Part shown: in pieces, positions 9,101-11,559 of the stretch
How positions within the stretch are numbered: position 1 is the first letter of the stretch
How the letters are laid out: every line of letters begins with the position of its first letter
Source of the DNA: JAVVPL01 sp036655775
GTDB lineage: Bacteria; Bacteroidota; Bacteroidia; Bacteroidales; P3
DNA: 11,559 bases
Assembly (NCBI GenBank): GCA_036655775.1
Contig: JAVVPL010000070.1
Span: forward strand, 1-11,559
Direction: 5' to 3'
Made by a program: the position numbers and the translations under genes
The notes under the pieces: generated by a model
Databases searched by the model: none
What the model saw: the letters and a program-made list of their open reading frames with translations, nothing else
Told to the model about the DNA's origin: nothing

Positions 9101-9306
9101 GCATTGGTATTGACCACTAAAAGAGCTAAATCGCTTGCAGTGGCAATTTGATACGGATTGACAGAAGAACCATCTCCCCCACCATACGTAGCCTTGATAT
9201 TGGCAGCGGGAAATTTTCCATTCCATTTACTTACAGTAGTTTGCGACAAAACTATCGAAGTTCCCAGTAAAAAACAATTCAAAAAGAGTAAGATAAAACG
9301 CTTCAT
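1..9306 (-). CDS. Giant secreted multidomain surface protein (GLUG / PKD-Ig-like / SprB-type / beta-helix mosaic), C-terminus beyond window
   Basis: The frame is open for 3102 codons from the ATG at 9306..9304 to the window edge, with no in-frame stop, so the true protein is longer. The start is supported by a typical signal peptide: MKRF, a hydrophobic stretch to about residue 20, and likely cleavage at LS|Q (residues 21/22). Modules in order: GLUG repeats (28-424), BIG-like plus Ig-like domains (445-885), SprB-type repeat (886-969), beta-helix 1 (982-1389), beta-helix 2 (1395-1769), Ig-like domains (1770-2138), unassigned spacer (2139-2232), GLUG repeats (2233-2562), BIG-like plus Ig-like (2585-2936), SprB-type (2937-3025) and the start of beta-helix 3 (3039 on). 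Families of this kind are exported adhesins or surface proteins in Bacteroidota; adhesion is an inference here. No enzyme active site was recognised. Residues 1390-1394 are unknown because of 12 Ns. A type IX C-terminal sorting domain would be expected in the missing part. The frame and modular nature are certain; the biological role is not. Confidence 0.93.
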   Translation of the reverse strand, partial: MKRFILLFLNCFLLGTSIVLSQTTVSKWNGKFPAANIKATYGGGDGSSVNPYQIATASDLALLVVNTNADRFYTTAKYFKLMTDIDLMSGPWTPIGINTYSPFKGFFDGNHKTITGLSIYKSLSYAGLFGVLDSNAKVLNLNLEKVEIGTPSTNLGALVGLLRNQSTVKHCYTSGKIFSVGDMKNEGYVGGIVAVLESGTVTNCISHINIEGKARFMGGIAAQNKEGEILNSYNTGSLSTKNTTSSEVCEMGGICGQNKGRIISCFNVGTLAIEDQCKTARAGGIAGTNYNTISYTYSLGKIKYEGSKNMFLGALLGHNCQSDQGSVIEYSYHFGSKETQNSDNYAILVGNNYTSSIICNCYTDKQVETNQTLLINGVGALLNSAPLLTREIIGDNLSNESNKYNLGDPSKWIFEAGLYPRLSAISEDDWVRLCASPFVLADPDNCWKVSDNFTVETKHSVQWSSSNTSVLKIQGNSATLTSACDKPILVTLTASLGKVSKTSVIASAVANAGSIKTQGQSLNNRNLNIIPITSDTIPSGGAFQWEVSVDNGTTYTPILGATEENYTPECTENGVYMYRRWVSVARCSYKVLSGGTWKLTLNYSVTIDKQPTADPDTICHRRTTTLGIQVSTTEKSVIYQWQLSSDGSDWKDIANATNASYTTEPLTSTLFYRCLVSDNTGKTKKFPSQEVKVVVFPRYRKAGYMQPAHVCSGRDITLTVGVAGGSGQYTYKWYASVEGWDFDRLPINAPIYTFKADAKSYHVFKCTMLDNVCGDSITDNTRITIDDKQKQTPGEIRNGKQYVCCNYEPFEIKSIQSASSLDAVYQWKISKDSGRTFVDIVGATNQSYTPTIRTEIGMYIYTRSIKEPICYPEGTTSYGADTIIIEKPFTATIAVTSDYNGIQISHKKATDGKIEVMTVSSIHKPYTYAWTPTLGNTQSFITNAGEGLHTVTITDTVGCTATASATIIYPTLSPQSIGDTLRLYVTNLGDGKRSGEDWKNALPNNLLQDALNYLGTQAKNNTNIFGEIWLGVGLNTFKDSTYIRITPNQKSPFAQQNSTNPRDLSFVVPSGVSLYGGFKGDELSKNDRTDRLKNQIYTLLSGYLPSKEKVYNVLVFGNGSSALAKPALVDGVVVAFGNANSQGLNSGQKRAGGVTLVGNSVFRSGIISECEASEMGGGAYVFPGAWLTGTLIEKCIAKDGGGVYTSDRATSITNETQRVNLVSNTIVNNRATHEGSGCYVNAYTFMHSVVLWGNSIDNISRNSNLKLAADKGDARRGYDLNLHEFKYIAANDDFVSLYGLLPLVLSDQNKDPQGPNFLDEKGRVGLFGSIITGAYRLDSISPLIESTAVDLPDEASLAKYKLDVLDAYGDKRLILALDRGAFENQKPVEXXXXXRIYVSDRRRGNADGSSWANSTNSLQKALNYFAAKVPPPTGERFEIWISQGVYYPSSLSEFGLIDRNLSFILKGHTDIYGGFTGENGTEDIIDETTRPRIDLDGNGLIEAWEFKNKTLLSGAISVAGGDATNAYHVLYRDTTKILSAVDMILDGLYIADGNADGKKQDCRGSGIYAVQPITIRNCALFQNKGNANTQGVAIYSSKKLNITNSYIGQNTLLNNDTAAALYLHEGGVINQCVIAENTMIGVAVTTGNLEVSQSTLVKNKLALKANSMSLNNTVIWGNTQNQIEGTPKPANNNAVQALLLSGFANISLDEDNMNNEGPRFKSIVPPYSYYPYCSSPLVDKGAETTIRKDITNRPRKYQGFVDIGAYESQIDSLVVGTIDSTGDDICYHTSSRVEIANLKPASGGTPPFIYEWTANGKPIANSNSLSLLPSMLLTENTIFKRLVSDNECNSKKPSNGQWIVKVYDEFKVKQKGKDTTICFQAPLALQVDVRGGKGTPTYQWQKSLDNKLFTNLEAADASSVSMLALITDTVFYVRCQVNDSKCGDVYSDTLKIRQYAEFKAGSIDSTGQNICQAQANAPIKNLTAPSGGQTPYTYSWYVSGKEIVSEMAQDSQYTPSLTAVGTHVYQRYVSDSICQTQAIASQGEWKLIIQARPSVTIVGDTSIDLGQSAKLKLLFKGTPPFLYRFEGETKDRTSTTSNLELVVSPIETHDYHVVQLSDATACNAKAEDMVGNARVNVHCQFTLVNVNPTNAEVEAYKGKTGLLIDADTKFTKWDTVWIKIKPKVNCNLKSLGGILYNDKDSTADVCANYAAEDLYYRFKITENVVLKVDVEALTPWNGQFARAFRSESGDSILIFNPSEFAGLAQESDSNDNFKNKFIKLCNDLDLKEINSKNLIPIGSLLNPFEGHFDGNAKKLSNLRMVYKNAENAMGLFGCLGSKAYVHNFTIQSGIISSALDYVGAVAGKSKGHIDSVYNYAQIIGGRSYVGGLVGMLDKSGKITNSYNAAHVSVLENGMYVGGLVGQSAGLISHSFNIANVLGSTKVGGLIGETLPTAVMEYCYNAGVSSGQVDVNGFIGFNSSDSIRNSYTFGGYKALLTTQAERKYLGSTCYTDIQMTKTPSSELMSTAKKTREMTGTALQDSLGDNTQWVFEDLRYPSLKSMQNLEATSISVLPIFINDKERKDSLKSNFTYPIVNDVVWTSSENTIDPITLSSGTGIVSRSCKQLNQIDTVRITKGKSVRALILNVLSYPAFSSGEIDTKGENICFKQKPTLIGETKTAQGSETNTYTYSWYRNGQKIESEDAKGATYIPKDSLSGNYVYTRKVSENNCNTGGEFSKGQWTLDIKPDLKLIKYTGTADICYGTKTSLTLIPEGGNGVYTYQWEQSSNDTIWGPAFAAADTAVYITPILYDTNYFRCVVTSCGLTDTLKGFVSVYDQFQPGKMKVIDTVLCYGEPCGLITIDQPATGGLTPYEYRWKRITKDTVILAPKEQSYNPTAFYPLLKDTVVFYVREVRDSKCNTKFEASKNVSKLTTYPKFKASIAITSNYFGLPLSGVGAQDGSVEITAIGGGGKGTYTYSWKKNNVSMHGETSSEIKNLSAGVYEASIQSIVQGKVLACSPITQTITIKPIEIVPKQIHDTMRLYVTYMGEGKYDGSSWKNALPNILLQASIDHLDQLQKTNPNKVFEIWLGLGVDFNEGKTSIAY
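232..498 (-). repeat. SprB-type repeat 2 (residues about 2937-3025)
   Basis: The module has TSNYFG, QDGSVEITAIGGGGKG, YTYSWKKN, a LSAGVYEASI stretch and a closing TQTITI strand, matching the SprB repeat layout (dG.i.....GG..pytY.W....  .L.aG.Y...v). Like copy 1, it sits directly before a beta-helix entry. It keeps the GG element better than copy 1, which has SSIHK at that place. Confidence 0.78.
499..1554 (-). other. BIG-like segment plus three PKD/Ig-like domains, block 3 (residues about 2585-2936)
   Basis: It begins with VVWTSSENT (Trp2598), the counterpart of VQWSSSNTS in block 1, and ends that segment with a similar beta-rich stretch. Three domains follow in A-B-A order. The first A copy starts GEIDTKGENIC and ends SKGQWTLDI; the B copy has DICYGTKTS and YTYQWEQSS; the last A copy starts PGKMKVIDTVLC and contains GGLTPYEYRWKR. 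This repeats the order seen in block 1 with one B copy fewer. Confidence 0.75.
1621..2607 (-). repeat. GLUG repeat domain 2 (residues about 2233-2562)
   Basis: It opens with TPWNGQFA, matching the WNGKFP entry of GLUG domain 1, then KLCNDLDL, LIPIGS, FEGHFDGNAKKLSNL and MGLFG. About five GLUG turns follow: VGAVAGKS, VGGLVGML, VGGLVGQS, VGGLIGET and NGFIGFN, each with a following SYN-type strand. It ends with QWVFEDLRYPSLKS, parallel to KWIFEAGLYPRL of the first copy. It lacks the NPYQI element of the first copy; the corresponding stretch reads FNPSEFAGLA. Confidence 0.88.
2611..2892 (-). other. Spacer domain of uncertain family before GLUG block 2 (residues about 2139-2232)
   Basis: About 95 residues that fit none of the neighbouring modules. 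Visible elements are FTLVNVNPTNAEVEAYKGKT, WDTVWIKIKPKVNC and a closing LYYRFKITENVVLKVDVEA. The order (short strands, a dTVwikikP motif, then an fKITENVVLKV end) is reminiscent of divergent InlB B-type repeats, in which GdtVtltA..P is followed by an ft.t.n..vtA.f strand. This is a weak resemblance, and the domain may be unrelated. Confidence 0.4.
2893..3999 (-). other. PKD/Ig-like domains, block 2 (residues about 1770-2138)
   Basis: Three domains in A-B-A order are followed by a fourth, more divergent one. The A copies start with GTIDSTGDDIC and GSIDSTGQNIC and end with NGQWIVKV and QGEWKLII. The B copy begins TTICFQAP, has GTPTYQWQKS in the middle and ends with FYVRCQVNDSKCGD. The fourth (about 2053-2138) starts PSVTIVGDTSIDLG and contains GTPPFLYRFEG. 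A cysteine near the start and another near the end of most A and B copies, roughly 60-70 residues apart, could form one disulfide per domain after export. Confidence 0.75.
4000..5124 (-). other. Parallel beta-helix (pectin-lyase-like) domain 2 (residues 1395-1769)
   Basis: The entry RIYVSDRRRGNADGSSWAN and LQKALNYF matches the N-cap of beta-helix 1. IYGGFTGENG follows, then helical turns such as GSGIYAVQPITIRNCAL, AAALYLHEGGVINQCVI and LNNTVIWGNT. The exit is SPLVDKGAE...RPRKYQGFVDIGAYES, a textbook C-terminal signature of these domains. The segment GNGLIEAWEF near residue 1500 resembles a dockerin-like or EF-hand-type DxDGNG loop (DLDGNGLIEAWE) and may bind calcium; this is a motif observation only. 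Confidence 0.82.
5127..5138. other. Assembly gap of 12 Ns inside the giant gene
   Basis: Twelve undetermined bases cover codons 1390-1394 of the minus-strand gene. Both flanks read in the same frame: ENQKPVE ends beta-helix 1 and RIYVSDRRRG begins beta-helix 2. A gap length of four codons fits a short linker like those before the other two beta-helix entries. The real size is unknown, and a collapsed repeat cannot be excluded. Confidence 0.99.
5140..6363 (-). other. Parallel beta-helix (pectin-lyase-like) domain 1 (residues 982-1389)
   Basis: The entry is RLYVTNLGDG followed by DWKNALPNNLLQDALN, the usual N-cap of Bacteroidota right-handed beta-helix domains (IYV...SWxNA...LQxAL). It continues with YGGFKGDE, then turns such as GGGAYVFPGA, GGGVYTSDRA and SNTIVNNRA. 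The exit is SPLIES...DAYGDKR...LDRGAFEN, the common C-terminal signature of this group. The carbohydrate-active enzymes with this fold have catalytic acids that I cannot place here, so a structural or binding role is more likely. Confidence 0.82.
6400..6651 (-). repeat. SprB-type repeat 1 (residues about 886-969)
   Basis: This single module matches the SprB repeat pattern: TSDYNG, then DGKIEV, PYTYAWTP, an AGEGLHTVTITDTVGC stretch and a closing ATI strand. SprB is the mobile cell-surface adhesin of gliding Flavobacterium, but SprB repeats also occur in many non-gliding Bacteroidota surface proteins, so gliding cannot be inferred. The module sits directly before beta-helix 1, joined by a short linker that ends in GDTLRLYVT. 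Confidence 0.75.
6652..7974 (-). other. BIG-like segment plus four PKD/Ig-like domains, block 1 (residues about 445-885)
   Basis: The first part (about 445-505) has a VQWSSSN motif, with Trp463, followed by a beta-rich stretch like bacterial Ig-like group 2 domains. Four Ig/PKD-like domains of roughly 90 residues follow. Two are of a type with an opening like AGSIKTQGQ or PGEIRNGKQ and a late VYMYRR or YIYTRS strand (type A). Two in between have a short opening such as DTICHRR or HVCSG, a central YQWQLSS or YTYKWYA, and a late FYRCLVSD or HVFKCTMLD strand (type B). The order is A-B-B-A. They are probably extended spacers or binding modules. The exact Pfam family cannot be decided without a profile search. 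Confidence 0.75.
8035..9225 (-). repeat. GLUG repeat domain 1 (residues about 28-424)
   Basis: This region follows the signal peptide. It opens with WNGKFP and a GGGDGSSVNPYQI stretch, the usual entry to GLUG-type domains, then TDIDL, WTPIG, FKGFFDG and GLFG. About six GLUG-like turns follow, with cores such as VGGIVAVL, MGGIAAQN, MGGICGQN and AGGIAGTN, each followed by a strand like ILNSYNTGSL. It closes with KWIFEAGLYPRL, the common end of this domain. Such repeats are expected to form a right-handed beta-solenoid on the cell exterior. The family is known from secreted and surface proteins, but no ligand can be read from the sequence. Confidence 0.88.
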
Positions 9307-9491
9307 TTTTAAAAAAAAGTATTAGTTCCGCACGCAATTCACTAATTGTTTTCTCTTACACAAAAAATCGATATGTCAAATTTGCGAATTCCGAGCTGCA
9401 GGATTTTAATTGTTCTGAATTTTTACAAAAAAATAAATTTAAAATCATATTTTACTAAAATCATTGGTAAAAAATGGCATTTAATTTATTG

Positions 9492-9548
9492 ATTTAATTT
9501 AATTTAATTTAATTTAATTTAATTTAATTTAATTTAATTTAATTTAAT
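9492..9548. repeat. Pentanucleotide tandem repeat, 11 perfect TTTAA units
   Basis: Eleven uninterrupted TTTAA units occupy 9493..9547, with one matching base on each side. The unit length is 5, so slippage would change spacing by steps of five bases. It lies about 190 bases upstream of the giant gene's start codon and about 250 bases upstream of lnt, outside any coding frame. Effects on promoter spacing or leader length are possible but not shown. Confidence 0.97.
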
Positions 9549-9554
9549 AATATG

Positions 9555-9562
9555 CAAATTTA
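9555..9562 (-). promoter_or_regulatory. Candidate -7 element for the giant gene
   Basis: Read on the minus strand, the bases are TAAATTTG, which fits the Bacteroidota TAnnTTTG consensus. No clear -33 TTTG lies at the right distance. If used, the transcript would have a leader of about 240 bases that includes the TTTAA repeat. A second site at 9377..9384 (CAAATTTG, one mismatch) lies closer to the gene and is an alternative. Confidence 0.3.
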
Positions 9563-9617
9563 CTAAAAAAATATGGTTTTACATAGAAAAATATGCCTAT
9601 TTAATATTCCATATATC

Positions 9618-9644
9618 AATATAGATATAGATAAAATCTATATT
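9618..9644. other. AT-rich inverted repeat
   Basis: Two 9-base arms, AATATAGAT and ATCTATATT, are separated by 9 bases. An alternative register gives an 8-base stem (9625..9643) with an AAA loop. It lies between the two divergent genes, so it does not end a transcript from either visible gene. It could be an operator or simply a product of base composition. Confidence 0.4.
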
Positions 9645-9706
9645 CTAAAGCTAATTCCTAACACCCGCTTTTACCTTAGCCTTTTCAAGTCCCAAATTTA
9701 TTTTAA

Positions 9707-9727
9707 TGAATTATTTAAAATAATTCA
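9707..9727. promoter_or_regulatory. Perfect 21-base palindrome directly upstream of the lnt -7 element
   Basis: Ten-base arms, TGAATTATTT and AAATAATTCA, surround a single central A. The palindrome ends one base before the TATTTTTG element and covers the place where a -33 box would be. This position is what a dimeric repressor operator would take. The AT-rich composition raises the odds of chance, and no regulator gene is in the window. Confidence 0.35.
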
Positions 9728-9728
9728 C

Positions 9729-9736
9729 TATTTTTG
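9729..9736 (+). promoter_or_regulatory. Probable Bacteroidota -7 promoter element for lnt
   Basis: TATTTTTG matches the TAnnTTTG consensus at every fixed position and lies 64 bases before the lnt start codon. The -33 region (about 9701..9710) has no clear TTTG. The AT-rich leader lacks a Shine-Dalgarno sequence, as is usual in this phylum. Confidence 0.5.
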
Positions 9737-9800
9737 TACATCTTTTTGAAATTAAATCAACAATTTCAAAATTCTAGTTTATTAAAATTTTATATTTATC

Positions 9801-11432
9801 ATGCAACTCCGAAAATATCATCTTTTTTTGTTAGCTCTACTTTCTGGACTATTATTGAGTTTAGGATGGCTTCCTTATGGGTATGCACCTTTTCTTTTTA
9901 TTGGCTTTATACCTCTTTTAATTATTGAAAATCACATTGCAGAACACAAAGAGCAATTTAGTGGATTTGCAGTATGGGGCTATTCTTTTATTGCTTTTTT
10001 ACTTTGGAATATTCTCACTACTTCTTGGGTCTATAATTCAACGCCAGCCGCCATTGCCGCCTTTCTAATCAATGCCATATTGATGAGTTTTGTGATTCAT
10101 TTTTATCATATTTCACGGCTCCGTTTTTTCAATAAAGGAAGGCATTTATTTTTATTTCCCATCTATTGGATTGCCTTTGAATATTTTCATTTAAATTGGG
10201 ATTTATCTTGGCCTTGGCTTACTTTAGGAAACGGCTTTGCCAATATTCCACAATGGATACAATGGTATGAATATACAGGAGTTTTAGGCGGATCGGCATG
10301 GATTTTAATTGTGAATATATGTCTTTTTATGTGGTTACAATCTTTTGTTTTACGCCTAGGTAAAAAAGCAAAAGTGGGCAAAGCGCTACTATGTGTGCTA
10401 TTAATACTACTTCCTATAGGTTTGTCATTTTATCGATACAACAACTATACTGAAAATCAAAAAGCCATTGAAGTAGTAGTGGTTCAACCCAATATAGATC
10501 CCTATTCAGAACAATACAGCATTGCGCCCATAGAGGCCGTTGATAAAATGCTACACTTGGCGGAACTTAAATGCAATCCCGAAACGCGTTTTGTAATTAC
10601 ACCTGAGAGTATGATTCAAGAGTATCTTTGGGAAGAAGCCATTCCCTCTTCTCCTAGTGTACAACATATCCAATCTTTTTTATCGAAATATCCGCAAATG
10701 GAATTAATTGCAGGTTTATCGTCCTTAAGTACCGTATCTTCTAAGGAACCCAAAGATGCCTCAGTGAGAGAAATGCATCAAGGACAATTGCTTTATAGAG
10801 CTCACAACACCGCCTTATTTATCAGTCCTACAACTTGCAATCAAAAATATTATAAATCAAAATTAACGCCTGGAGTAGAAATCATGCCTTTTGCCAACTA
10901 CTTGCCATTTATAAAAAATTGGGCTATCGATTTAGGTGGCACCGTGGGAAGTCTAGGCACAAGTAAGGAACGGACCGTTTTTGTTTCACAGTGGGATAGC
11001 CTAAAAGTGGCTTCCATTATTTGTTATGAATCTATTTATGGTGATTTTGTTCGCGGCTTTGTCCAAAACGGAGCCTCTTTGCTTTTTATCATCACCAATG
11101 ATGGCTGGTGGGGTAATACACAAGGACATATACAGCATGCCGCTTACGCACGTTTACGTGCCATTGAAAATCGTCGTTCCATTGCACAATCGGCCAATAC
11201 GGGAACTTCTTGTTTTATCAACCAAAAAGGCGAAATGTTTCGAGCCACCAATTATTGGACTAGTGCTGTGATTCGGAAAAATATGTATGTAAACAACAAA
11301 CTCACTTTTTACACTCGCTACGGAGATATTATCGGCAGAGTTTGTTTGCCTACTTTTCTATTATTAATGCTTGTAGTTTTGGTATATGGCTATATTATTA
11401 AAGGAAAATTACGTACGAAAAGTATTAATTAA
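9801..11432 (+). CDS. lnt: Apolipoprotein N-acyltransferase
   Basis: Lnt performs the last step of lipoprotein maturation in the inner membrane: it moves an acyl chain from a phospholipid to the amino group of the N-terminal diacylglyceryl-cysteine, after Lgt and LspA. The 543 residues show an N-terminal membrane region with several helices (about 7-25, 27-44, 55-75, 83-103, 115-130, 160-185, 193-211), then a nitrilase-like domain starting at EVVVVQPN (about 224) and a C-terminal anchor helix (about 514-533). The expected catalytic triad is present: Glu269 in ITPESM, Lys352 in YYKSKL and Cys408 in ICYESIYG. ITNDGWWG and RLRAIENRRS are further family signatures. The PFGE motif of E. coli Lnt is replaced by PGVEIMPF, which I believe is usual in Bacteroidota. 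Length is slightly above the E. coli enzyme (512). The start follows an AT-rich leader and gives a good first membrane helix. It is transcribed away from the giant gene and is followed closely by another gene. Confidence 0.96.
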   Translation: MQLRKYHLFLLALLSGLLLSLGWLPYGYAPFLFIGFIPLLIIENHIAEHKEQFSGFAVWGYSFIAFLLWNILTTSWVYNSTPAAIAAFLINAILMSFVIHFYHISRLRFFNKGRHLFLFPIYWIAFEYFHLNWDLSWPWLTLGNGFANIPQWIQWYEYTGVLGGSAWILIVNICLFMWLQSFVLRLGKKAKVGKALLCVLLILLPIGLSFYRYNNYTENQKAIEVVVVQPNIDPYSEQYSIAPIEAVDKMLHLAELKCNPETRFVITPESMIQEYLWEEAIPSSPSVQHIQSFLSKYPQMELIAGLSSLSTVSSKEPKDASVREMHQGQLLYRAHNTALFISPTTCNQKYYKSKLTPGVEIMPFANYLPFIKNWAIDLGGTVGSLGTSKERTVFVSQWDSLKVASIICYESIYGDFVRGFVQNGASLLFIITNDGWWGNTQGHIQHAAYARLRAIENRRSIAQSANTGTSCFINQKGEMFRATNYWTSAVIRKNMYVNNKLTFYTRYGDIIGRVCLPTFLLLMLVVLVYGYIIKGKLRTKSIN

Positions 11433-11447
11433 TAAAAATTATCACCC

Positions 11448-11559
11448 ATGAAAAAATTTATTCTTTTTTTTATTACCGAATATTATAACACGCCAAAACT
11501 AAACACGACTCCACATCTGGCCGCCAACAAGAAAGAGATTTCTGCCTTTTACGCGCTGC
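11448..11559 (+). CDS. Unrecognised gene, 5' end only
   Basis: An ATG fifteen bases after the lnt stop opens a frame that runs to the window end (37 complete codons). The visible N-terminus is MKKFILFFITEYYNTPK, followed by a polar stretch ending in KKEISAFYAL. The hydrophobic FILFFI run is short and followed quickly by charged residues, so it could be a buried strand or a weak signal segment. The small gap and absence of a terminator suggest co-transcription with lnt. I do not recognise the family, and the fragment is too short to assign a role. Confidence 0.55.
   Translation, partial: MKKFILFFITEYYNTPKLNTTPHLAANKKEISAFYAL

Larger units (their letters stand above)
9307..9800. other. Divergent intergenic region
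   Basis: This 494-base, strongly AT-rich region separates the leftward giant gene from the rightward lnt gene. No tRNA, coding region or GC-rich terminator is visible. It holds a TTTAA tandem repeat, a small hairpin, a 21-base palindrome and candidate promoters, listed separately. An A8 run lies at 9311..9318, just outside the giant gene's start codon. A short less AT-rich patch lies at 9384..9402. Confidence 0.85.

Noticed and set aside
1..9306. Giant gene as a pseudogene or a chain of separate genes
   Set aside because: No in-frame TAA, TAG or TGA was found on reading every triplet, and domain boundaries continue smoothly. No internal signal peptide was seen at the second GLUG block.
9384..9402. 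EcoRI-like and PstI-like sites close together, resembling a cloning polylinker
   Set aside because: The remaining sites of common polylinkers and any vector sequence are absent, and the flanks are ordinary AT-rich intergenic DNA. Chance is the simpler reading.
9492..9548. CRISPR-like or origin-type iteron array
   Set aside because: The unit is only five bases with no spacers, and no cas or replication genes are present. It is a simple sequence repeat.
9648..9700. Possible tRNA or small RNA in the intergenic region
   Set aside because: No cloverleaf, T-loop motif or GC-rich stem is visible, only low-complexity AT-rich sequence.

Overview
The window looks like a chromosomal segment of an AT-rich Bacteroidota bacterium, most likely a Bacteroidales or Flavobacteriia relative. 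The evidence is a giant secreted mosaic protein built from GLUG, PKD/Ig-like, SprB-type and parallel beta-helix modules, an apolipoprotein N-acyltransferase of the Bacteroidota type, a TAnnTTTG promoter element, and no Shine-Dalgarno-like sites. The genus cannot be fixed from this sequence.

Positions 9306 down to 1 (minus strand) form one reading frame of 3102 codons. I read it triplet by triplet and found no in-frame stop, and it is still open at the window edge, so the C-terminus is missing. It starts with a signal peptide and then runs through GLUG repeats, a BIG-like segment, Ig-like domains, a SprB-type repeat, two beta-helix domains, more Ig-like domains and a spacer. After that the same order begins again: GLUG, BIG-like, Ig-like, SprB-type, beta-helix. 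The protein therefore appears to hold two copies of one large architectural unit, each about 1000 to 2200 residues. A run of 12 Ns at 5127..5138 falls in this gene between two beta-helix domains and keeps the frame.

Positions 9307..9800 are a 494-base, very AT-rich divergent intergenic region. It carries an 11-copy TTTAA pentanucleotide tandem repeat, a small hairpin, a perfect 21-base palindrome, a good Bacteroidota -7 element for the rightward gene and a weaker candidate for the leftward gene.

Positions 9801..11432 (plus strand) encode Lnt, the inner-membrane enzyme that adds the third acyl chain to lipoproteins. Fifteen bases later a second plus-strand gene begins and is cut by the window end; its product is not recognised.

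No functional link between the giant exported protein and Lnt is shown beyond divergent adjacency. The protein is probably an adhesin or matrix-type surface protein, plausibly exported by the type IX system. The sorting domain that would prove this lies outside the window.
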